A stretch of DNA of 6,864 nt from assembly GCA_041635755.1 (NCBI GenBank), contig JBFKUL010000160.1:1-6864 (forward strand), given 5' to 3'. Position numbers and translations under genes: made by a program. This document shows positions 1 through 5,167 of this stretch, piece after piece (within the stretch, counting starts at the first letter, position 1; each line of letters starts with the position of its first letter). The notes under the pieces are model-generated. The model ran no database searches. It was not told the DNA's origin and was given only the letters and a program-made list of their open reading frames with translations. This stretch comes from JBFKUL01 sp041635755 (GTDB lineage Bacteria > Pseudomonadota > Gammaproteobacteria > Burkholderiales > SG8-39).

Positions 1-64
1 CCGCGACCCGGCACTCGCACCGAGATCGACCTGGCTCGCCCCGGTATTCAGGCCGGCGAGCGCC

Positions 65-220
65 TCAGGTGCCAGAGATGTAGCGCTGGAAGAACAGCGT
101 AATGCCGAAGCCGACGAGCCCCGCGACGGCGAGCGCGCAAGTGCCCGCGATCAGAATCTTTAGAAAGCCCTCGTTTCTGTACTTTTGGATGAAGATCGCT
201 GCATGTTTTAAGATTTTCAA
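65..220 (-). CDS. possible small single-pass membrane protein (51 aa, TTG start)
   Basis: I do not recognise this gene. The reading frame opens with TTG three bases after the eboA stop (TAA-GCG-TTG), in the same frame as eboA, and ends in TGA. The predicted product has a short basic, amphipathic N-terminus (residues 1-20, with an IQKYRNEG segment), one clear hydrophobic helix (about 21-44: ILIAGTCALAVAGLVGFGI) and a short polar tail (FFQRYISGT). This looks like a real membrane segment rather than a chance frame, but there is no good Shine-Dalgarno sequence, so translation would depend on reinitiation after eboA. It lies in a local low-GC patch. It could instead be the remnant of a larger membrane protein. 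Coding status is inferred from hydrophobicity and position alone. Confidence 0.35.
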   Translation of the reverse strand: MKILKHAAIFIQKYRNEGFLKILIAGTCALAVAGLVGFGITLFFQRYISGT

Positions 221-223
221 CGC

Positions 224-1081
224 TTATCGCCGCATAGACCAAGTGAGTACTTTGCGTGAAATAGTGCCTGCCAGAGACGGGAATTTGTGTAAAAGCGTGG
301 CCGCCATGCGATCCGGAGAGGCCGAAAGGGCCAAAGCGGCGGCCTGGCGCTCGATCTGGTCCCCGCTCGACAGCACTTTCGCCAGATCGTCGATCGCCGG
401 GCCCTCGGCGAACGGCCCGACGCAGCGCCAGATCTCGAACGGCACCGGGCGCTCCGCGGCCCAGCGCTCATGGGCGAAGTCGCACATGATGCGGGCGAGC
501 TCCGGGTTGGCGCGCTGGTCCAGCCCCTGGATCGGCGCCAGCGGGCTGCCGATGAAAAGCGCCTTTAGAACCATATGGTTCCAGCGGTGATTGTCGAAGT
601 GCGCCTTGGGATAGGGATTGCGGTGCGCGATCGCCTCGAATACCGCGCGCATGTTGGTCCGTAGCCCCTCGCCGACCTGCTCCTCAAGCGCCGCCGGATC
701 GGGATAGAGCGGCAGGCCGCGGTACAGCGTGATCAGCTCGGCCACGTCCGCAGTACGGCAAAGTGAGCGGAAGCGCTCGGCGAACGGCTTGCCCAGGGCC
801 GGCAGGCCGCTCAGGAGCAGAATGCGGGCCGCGTCGGTGACGGTCCAGCCGCGCGGGTCCCAGTCCGAGACCGCCTCGTCGGCCGCTGCGAGGTCGGCAT
901 CGGTGAGCGCGAGATCGGCCTTGCCCAGGCGCCGCGGCGCCATGCCGAGCGCGATGTCGAGCGTCGCATCCGCCGAATCCTGCTCAAGCGCGGCGATCTG
1001 CCCGTCGAGCCATGCCATCTGCTCCTTGCCGAGCTGACGGCGCAGCCACTCGCGCAGGTGCTTCCTCGCGGCGTCGCTCAT
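224..1081 (-). CDS. eboA: EboA family protein
   Basis: A 285-residue protein that I recognise as EboA-like. Its diagnostic features are RNPYP at 154-158, the WNHMVLKALFIG block at 167-178 with GSPL just after, RANPELA at 190-196 and an ERW-A..RPV..E.WRCVGPF stretch around 205-224. It is mostly helical, with no signal peptide or transmembrane segment, so it is probably cytoplasmic. EboA has no established enzymatic activity. In cyanobacteria the ebo cluster is needed to move a scytonemin precursor to the periplasm, and related clusters occur in proteobacteria. The ATG at 1081 has only a weak GGAA-type ribosome binding site but fits the start of the conserved region. The gene is divergent from the EboF-like gene, which supports an ebo-related role. 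The last roughly 25 codons are noticeably richer in A+T than the rest. I am confident of the family; the substrate is unknown. Confidence 0.8.
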   Translation of the reverse strand: MSDAARKHLREWLRRQLGKEQMAWLDGQIAALEQDSADATLDIALGMAPRRLGKADLALTDADLAAADEAVSDWDPRGWTVTDAARILLLSGLPALGKPFAERFRSLCRTADVAELITLYRGLPLYPDPAALEEQVGEGLRTNMRAVFEAIAHRNPYPKAHFDNHRWNHMVLKALFIGSPLAPIQGLDQRANPELARIMCDFAHERWAAERPVPFEIWRCVGPFAEGPAIDDLAKVLSSGDQIERQAAALALSASPDRMAATLLHKFPSLAGTISRKVLTWSMRR

Positions 1082-1200
1082 CGCAGTTCCATTGGGCTTG
1101 TGCCTGAGTCTGTTATTTTACGGCTGTTCCCCGCGCCGCATCGCTTTGCATGGCGAATCGACGCGCGCATTGCCGCAATTCCGAGCACACCGGAATCCTA
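1082..1200. promoter_or_regulatory. divergent intergenic region, candidate promoter patch
   Basis: This gap separates the head-to-head starts of the EboA and EboF-like genes and must hold their promoters if both are transcribed locally. On the plus strand a weak sigma70-like pair can be proposed: TTGGGC at 1092-1097 and TATTTT at 1114-1119, 16 bp apart. The same A+T patch read on the minus strand gives TAAAAT as a possible -10 for eboA, but no convincing -35. I see no clear operator dyad. The match is poor and only suggestive. Confidence 0.25.
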
Positions 1201-2586
1201 ATGAATCCAACCCTCGTGATCCTCGCCGTCGGGCTGTCGCCGGCCTTGGTCGGCGAGCACACTCCGCGTCTCAAGCGCCTGGCCGAACGCGGCGCAATGC
1301 GACCGTTGCGCACGGTGACGCCGGCCGTCACCTGCACCGTGCAATCGACGCTGGCGACCGGTCTTCCGCCAAGCGGACACGGCGCAGTCGCGAACGGTTG
1401 GTACTTCCGCGACCTGTCGGAGGTCTGGCTGTGGCGGCAGTCGAACCGCCTGGTCACCGGCGAGAAGGTCTGGGAGGCGGGCAAGGCGCGCAACCCGGCG
1501 TTCACCTGCGCCAAGATGTTCTGGTGGTACAACATGTATTCGACCGCCGACTGGAGCGCGACGCCGCGCCCGATGTACCCGGCCGACGGCCGCAAGATCC
1601 CGGACCATTACGCGCAACCCTACGCGCTGCATGACGAGCTCGACGCGAAGCTCGGCCCGTTCCCGCTGTTCAAGTTCTGGGGTCCGCTCACCGACATCAG
1701 CTCGAGCGAGTGGATCGCCCGGGCGACGTTGCACGTGATGCAGACGCGCAATCCGACGCTCACGCTCACCTACCTGCCGCATCTCGACTACAACCTGCAG
1801 CGCCTCGGGCCCGATCTCGGTCATCGGCGCATCCGGCAGGACTTGTGGGAGATCGACGCGGTCTGCGGCACGCTGATCGACTACGCCGCCTCGAGCGGGC
1901 GCGACGTGATCGTCGTCTCCGAGTACGGCATCACGCCGGTGACGGACGCGGTGCATATCAATCGCGCGCTGCGCAAGGCCGGACTGATCGTGGTGCGCCC
2001 CGAAGAGCACGGCCGCGAGATCCTGGATGCCGGCGCGAGCGCCGCGTTCGCGCTTGCCGATCACCAGATCGCGCATGTCTACGTCAACGACCGCAACCGC
2101 ATCAACGAGGTGCGCGAGCTGCTCGAGAAGCTCGACGGCGTCGAGCGCGTGCTCGACAAGCGCGGCAAGCGCGAAGTCGGCCTGGATCACGAGCGCTCGG
2201 GCGAGCTGGTCGCGATATCGAAGGCCGATCGCTGGTTCAGCTACTACTACTGGCTGGATGACCGCCTGGCGCCGGACTTCGCGCGCACGGTAGACATCCA
2301 CCGCAAGCCGGGCTACGACCCGGTGGAGCTGTTCGTCGACCCGGCGATCCGCCTGCCGATGCTGGCGACCGGCTGGCGTCTGGCGAAGCGCAAGCTCGGC
2401 TTTCGCACGCTGCTCGACGTCATTTCACTCAAGGACACGGCGCTGGTGAGGGGCTCGCACGGGCGCCTGACCGACAATCCGCAGCACGGACCGCTGGTGA
2501 TCAGCTCGCGCGCCGATCGCCTGCCGCAGGGCGCGCTCGAGGCGACCGCGTTCAAGCAGCTGGTCCTCGATCACGTGTTCGGCTGA
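1201..2586 (+). CDS. eboF: EboF-like alkaline-phosphatase-superfamily phosphodiesterase (type I nucleotide pyrophosphatase fold)
   Basis: A 461-residue protein of the type I phosphodiesterase/nucleotide pyrophosphatase group. The N-terminus has a VILAVGLSP strand, then TPRLKRLAERGA (21-32). The nucleophile region is PAVTCT...STLATG (41-54, Thr44 the likely nucleophile), followed by GHGAVANGWYFRD (59-71). Further signatures are FWWYNMYSTADWS (107-119), TPRPMYPADGRKIPD (121-135), YLPHLDYNLQ (191-200), VVSEYGITPV (238-247) and GSHG (418-421). The Asp normally found before GL in the first strand is Val10, and the usual Asp-His of 'SDHG' is Glu241-Tyr242, so metal binding differs from canonical enzymes. 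The ATG at 1201 starts directly before the first core strand; an in-frame ATG at 1150 lacks a ribosome binding site and adds a non-conserved basic leader. There is no signal peptide. Head-to-head pairing with eboA supports the EboF assignment. The substrate is unknown. Confidence 0.75.
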   Translation: MNPTLVILAVGLSPALVGEHTPRLKRLAERGAMRPLRTVTPAVTCTVQSTLATGLPPSGHGAVANGWYFRDLSEVWLWRQSNRLVTGEKVWEAGKARNPAFTCAKMFWWYNMYSTADWSATPRPMYPADGRKIPDHYAQPYALHDELDAKLGPFPLFKFWGPLTDISSSEWIARATLHVMQTRNPTLTLTYLPHLDYNLQRLGPDLGHRRIRQDLWEIDAVCGTLIDYAASSGRDVIVVSEYGITPVTDAVHINRALRKAGLIVVRPEEHGREILDAGASAAFALADHQIAHVYVNDRNRINEVRELLEKLDGVERVLDKRGKREVGLDHERSGELVAISKADRWFSYYYWLDDRLAPDFARTVDIHRKPGYDPVELFVDPAIRLPMLATGWRLAKRKLGFRTLLDVISLKDTALVRGSHGRLTDNPQHGPLVISSRADRLPQGALEATAFKQLVLDHVFG

Positions 2587-2610
2587 AGCCGCGCGCCGCC
2601 GCGTCGGTGG

Positions 2611-2856
2611 CTAGCCGTGCAGACTGTTGTACTTCTCCATGAGCTGCTCGGGCGTTTCGTCGAACTCCGGGTTCTTGACGATGCAATCGGCGGGACACAC
2701 GAGCTTGCACTGCGGCTCGTCCTCGGCGCCGACGCACTCGGTGCATTTCAGCGGATCGATGACGTAGATTGGGTCCCCGATCGAGATCGCGTCGTTCGGG
2801 CACACCGCGGGGCAGGCATCGCAGGCGGTGCAGTTGTCGTCGATGAGCAGGGCCAT
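2611..2856 (-). CDS. fdx: 2[4Fe-4S] ferredoxin of the Allochromatium type, electron donor to benzoyl-CoA reductase
   Basis: An 81-residue ferredoxin with two cluster motifs: Cys9, 12, 15 and 19 (CxxCxxCxxxCP), and Cys38, 41, 50 and 54 (CxxC-x8-CxxxCP). The eight-residue spacing in the second motif, the extra Cys58 in CPADCIVK and the acidic C-terminal helix (DETPEQLMEKY) are hallmarks of the Allochromatium vinosum-like low-potential ferredoxins. In Thauera-type pathways such a ferredoxin, reduced by 2-oxoacid:ferredoxin oxidoreductase, supplies electrons to the reductase. No oxidoreductase gene lies in this window. The gene follows bcrD by 25 nt and has a strong ribosome binding site, so it is the last visible gene of the bcr operon. 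Its TAG stop lies 24 bp from the stop of the convergent EboF-like gene, with no obvious terminator between them. Confidence 0.93.
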   Translation of the reverse strand: MALLIDDNCTACDACPAVCPNDAISIGDPIYVIDPLKCTECVGAEDEPQCKLVCPADCIVKNPEFDETPEQLMEKYNSLHG

Positions 2857-2861
2857 TGCAG

Positions 2862-2870
2862 TCCTCCTTT
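2862..2870 (-). promoter_or_regulatory. ribosome binding site of fdx
   Basis: On the minus strand this reads AAAGGAGGA, ending 5 nt before the ATG at 2856. It is the strongest Shine-Dalgarno sequence in the window and fixes the fdx start. It may allow ferredoxin to be made in excess over the reductase subunits, which is an inference. Confidence 0.75.
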
Positions 2871-2881
2871 AAAAAGCGCGC

Positions 2882-3808
2882 TCAAGCTGCGGCGCGCTCC
2901 TGCAGTTCCTTGAGCTTGTCGTGGCGGAAGGCGCCCCACAGGGCGGCGCCGATCGCGCCGGCGTAGATCGAGTCCGGGTGGCTTTCCACTTCGATGTTCC
3001 CGACCTTCTCGTTCACCAGCTCCTCCTGCACCGCGGCAAGCAAGCCCGCATCGAGCGCAAGGCCGCCGGTCAGCAGCACTTTGCCGCTCTTGATGCCGGT
3101 CACCTTGAGCAGCTTCACCAGGCGCGAGGCCATCGAGAGGTGAATGCCCTTGAGGATGTCCTGGGTCGGAATGCCGCGCGACACCATGTTGATGACGTCG
3201 GTCTCGGCGAGCACGGCGCAGATCGAGCTCACCTTCTCGGGATTCTCGGAGGTCTTCGACAGGCGTCCGATCTCCTCGACCGCAACGCCGAGGTAGCGCG
3301 CGATGTTCTCGAGGAACTGCCCCGAGCCCGAGGCGCACTGGCTGGTCATCTTGTAGGAGAGCACCTTGCCGCGCTCGTCGACGTAGATCGCGCGGCCGTT
3401 GAGCGCGCCGATGTCGACGACCGCGCGCGCCTCGGGCTGCAGGTACACACCGCCGCGCGCGTGGGTGGTCATGGTGTAGAAGTGCCCGGTGGCGAACTTG
3501 ACGTTCTCGCCCTCGCCCGTGGTCGCGGTGTAGGCGACGTCCTCGGGCGCGAGCTTCGCCTCGGCGAGGATCTCGTCGTAGGTTTGCTTCGCCAGCTCCA
3601 TCGGATCACGGCGGCGGATGCGCTCGCAACGCTTCGCCAGCCACTCGGTCTTGTCGCCCTCGCTGCGGAACACGACCGCCTTCACCGCCCCTGAGCCGAT
3701 GTCGATACCGACCGTATGCAGGGGGGCCGAGCCCCTCCCGGCTGAGTCCCTCGGGGCCTTCCCGGCCCCCCCGCGCCCCACGGGGGCTGCTGGATACGCG
3801 TCGTTCAT
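2882..3808 (-). CDS. bcrD: benzoyl-CoA reductase subunit D (ATPase/activase, BadF/BadG/BcrA/BcrD family)
   Basis: A 308-residue ATP-binding subunit with an actin/ASKHA-type fold. The phosphate-binding loop is GIDIGSGAVK (34-43); ATTGEGENV (95-103) and DIGALNGRA (132-140) follow. The two cysteines expected to share one [4Fe-4S] cluster with BcrA are Cys158 (TSQCASGSGQFLENIARYLG) and Cys197 (SSICAVLAETDVINM). The adenosine-site LTGGLALD is at 246-253, and the end motif HPDSIYAGAIGAALWGA at 277-293. Together with BcrA it hydrolyses ATP to drive low-potential electron transfer to BcrB/BcrC. The ATG at 3808 overlaps the bcrA TGA (ATGA) and has a GAGGAGG site upstream, so translation is probably coupled. 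Family members usually begin only a few residues before GIDIG. Here about 30 precede it, mostly encoded by a GC-rich palindromic repeat. No better start exists inside that stretch. Confidence 0.92.
   Translation of the reverse strand: MNDAYPAAPVGRGGAGKAPRDSAGRGSAPLHTVGIDIGSGAVKAVVFRSEGDKTEWLAKRCERIRRRDPMELAKQTYDEILAEAKLAPEDVAYTATTGEGENVKFATGHFYTMTTHARGGVYLQPEARAVVDIGALNGRAIYVDERGKVLSYKMTSQCASGSGQFLENIARYLGVAVEEIGRLSKTSENPEKVSSICAVLAETDVINMVSRGIPTQDILKGIHLSMASRLVKLLKVTGIKSGKVLLTGGLALDAGLLAAVQEELVNEKVGNIEVESHPDSIYAGAIGAALWGAFRHDKLKELQERAAA
3721..3788. repeat. GC-rich palindromic element inside the 5' end of bcrD
   Basis: A very C/G-rich stretch with nested inverted repeats. The outer 9-bp arms are perfect: GGGGGGCCG (3721-3729) and CGGCCCCCC (3763-3771). 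Inner 5-bp arms are GCCCC (3731-3735) and GGGGC (3753-3757). A further small CCCC-AC-GGGG hairpin lies at 3776-3785. It resembles the short GC-rich hairpin repeats scattered in many betaproteobacterial genomes, but I cannot assign it to a named family. On the minus strand it is read in frame as roughly residues 7-30 of BcrD, a Gly/Ala/Arg/Pro-rich segment unlike the rest of the protein. It would form a strong hairpin in the mRNA soon after the bcrD start codon. Confidence 0.65.
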
Positions 3809-5154
3809 GCGGCCTCCTCTCTTTTCTCGATGGACTTGCCCTCCTCCATCACCGCGCGCCAGGCGAAGGTCGCGCCGCCGAGCGCACCGGTGTAGATCGA
3901 GTCCGGGTTGATATTGAGCGTCACGCTTCCGTAGTTCTCCTCGATCAGCTCGGAGAGCGACTTGACTGCCGCCTCGTTCTTGGCGACGCCGCCGGTGAAA
4001 GTGAACTCGTTCCTCACGCCGCCCGAGCGCGCCAGGATCGACATCGCGCGCAGGATGATCGCGCGGTGCAGTCCGGCCATGATGTCCTCGCGTTTCTCGC
4101 CGAGCGACAGCCGGTCGCGCAGCTCTGCGCCGGCGAATACCGTGCAAGTCGAATTGATGCGCACCGTCTTGGTCGACTTCATGGCCAGAGGCCCGAGCTC
4201 GTGCAAGCCCATGTTCATCTCGTCGGCGATGTAGCCGAGATAGCGTCCACAGCCGGCCGCGCAGCGGTCGTTCATCTGGAAGCTCTCGACGATGCCGTGC
4301 GGGTCGACCTGGATCGCCTTGGTATCCTGGCCGCCGATGTCGAGCACGGTCGCGGTGTGCGGGTACATCACGTGCGCGCCCAGCCCGTGGCACAGGATCT
4401 CGGAGCGCACGTGCTCCTTGGAGAATGGCAGCCTCGCGCGGCCATAGCCGGTGCCTACCACGTAGGCCTCCTCGAGCGGCACGTCGAGCACGCCCTGAAT
4501 CGGCGCGCGCACCGCGTTGCCGCGCGCGGCGGTCTCGGGCAGCGCCTTGAAGGTGCGCTCGAGCGCCGCCAGCAGGTTCGGCGAGAGGGAATCGAGATAG
4601 ACCCGGTTCTCGACTTCGATGATCGAGCGGTCGAAGACATTGAGCAGGAAGTCGTAGCGCAGCCCGGCCTCCTTCGCCACGTCTTCGCCGATCGCGAGGT
4701 AGCGGCTGCCGGCGATGTCGCGGAAGAAGTCGCTCTTGCGTTTCGCGCCCGGCGCGAAGAGCTCCGGCGCCTCCTTGCGCAGCCGCCCGAACACCTGCTC
4801 GAGCGCGGCGCTCACGGCCTTCTCGGCGTCGCCGAAACGTGCCGTGGCGACGCTCTTCGCGCACACCTGCTCCAGATCGGCGAGCTGCACCAGAAACTGC
4901 TCGAGCCGGAAATCGCGCTCGAGCTGCCCGACGAAATCCTCCAGCCCGCCATTCAGCGCCTTGCTCTTTCCGAGCGCCTCGCGAAACAGGTGAAAGCGCG
5001 CCGAGACGAGCGCCTCCTGCTTGGCGACCGTAGCGGCGGTGTCGTAGTTCGAGCGCGAGTTGGTGATGCCGCGCCCGAGGACCCTTTGCTGCTCGTCGAT
5101 CACCACCGCCTTGGTGGTGGTCGAGCCCAGGTCGATGCCAATGAAGCAGCGCAT
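3805..5154 (-). CDS. bcrA: benzoyl-CoA reductase subunit A (ATPase/activase, BadF/BcrA type)
   Basis: A 449-residue ATPase subunit that pairs with BcrD. GIDLGSTTTKAV (6-17) is the first phosphate loop. A long insertion (about 50-260, with KSDFFRDIAGSRYLAIGEDV at 140-159) separates it from DIGGQDTKAI (272-281). The bridging-cluster cysteines are Cys298 in NDRCAAGCGRYLGYI and Cys337 in INSTCTVFAGAE; Cys302 is an additional nearby cysteine. FTGGVAKN (386-393) forms the adenosine site, and NPDSIYTGALGGA (416-428) closes the fold. The length and the central insertion match the Thauera/Rhodopseudomonas (Bcr/Bad) type rather than the shorter Azoarcus Bzd ATPase subunits. The ATG at 5154 sits 11 nt after bcrB. 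Its ribosome binding site GAGGGGA overlaps the bcrB TGA, implying coupled translation. Confidence 0.95.
   Translation of the reverse strand: MRCFIGIDLGSTTTKAVVIDEQQRVLGRGITNSRSNYDTAATVAKQEALVSARFHLFREALGKSKALNGGLEDFVGQLERDFRLEQFLVQLADLEQVCAKSVATARFGDAEKAVSAALEQVFGRLRKEAPELFAPGAKRKSDFFRDIAGSRYLAIGEDVAKEAGLRYDFLLNVFDRSIIEVENRVYLDSLSPNLLAALERTFKALPETAARGNAVRAPIQGVLDVPLEEAYVVGTGYGRARLPFSKEHVRSEILCHGLGAHVMYPHTATVLDIGGQDTKAIQVDPHGIVESFQMNDRCAAGCGRYLGYIADEMNMGLHELGPLAMKSTKTVRINSTCTVFAGAELRDRLSLGEKREDIMAGLHRAIILRAMSILARSGGVRNEFTFTGGVAKNEAAVKSLSELIEENYGSVTLNINPDSIYTGALGGATFAWRAVMEEGKSIEKREEAA
3813..3819 (-). promoter_or_regulatory. ribosome binding site of bcrD
   Basis: The minus strand reads GAGGAGG, 4 nt before the ATG at 3808, within the last codons of bcrA. 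It decides the bcrD start upstream of the GC-rich element, so the extension should really be translated. Confidence 0.7.
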
Positions 5155-5160
5155 GGCGGT

Positions 5161-5167
5161 TCCCCTC
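5161..5167 (-). promoter_or_regulatory. ribosome binding site of bcrA, overlapping the bcrB stop
   Basis: The minus strand reads GAGGGGA, 6 nt before the ATG at 5154. Its first bases are the last two of the bcrB TGA, so ribosomes ending bcrB are placed on the bcrA start. It excludes longer in-frame starts inside bcrB. Confidence 0.65.

Noticed and set aside
35..60. Inverted repeat CTCGCC...GGCGAG downstream of the small minus-strand ORF, considered as a terminator
   Set aside because: The stem is only 6 bp with a bulge and imperfect interior, and there is no T-tract on the minus strand; chance is likely in GC-rich DNA.
1198..2301. Minus-strand open frame (367 codons) opposite the EboF-like gene
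   Set aside because: The composition is typical of an antisense shadow; the plus-strand gene has clear family motifs along its length.
2611..2856. Ninth cysteine (Cys58) in the ferredoxin as an unusual extra ligand
   Set aside because: A cysteine at this position is present in the Allochromatium-type ferredoxins as I know them, so it is a family trait.
2961..3915. Near-identical 17-nt stretch (GTAGATCGAGTCCGGGT) in bcrD (about 2963-2979) and bcrA (about 3893-3909)
   Set aside because: It encodes the shared PDSIY motif of two paralogous ATPase subunits, so homology and shared codon bias explain it rather than a mobile or regulatory repeat.
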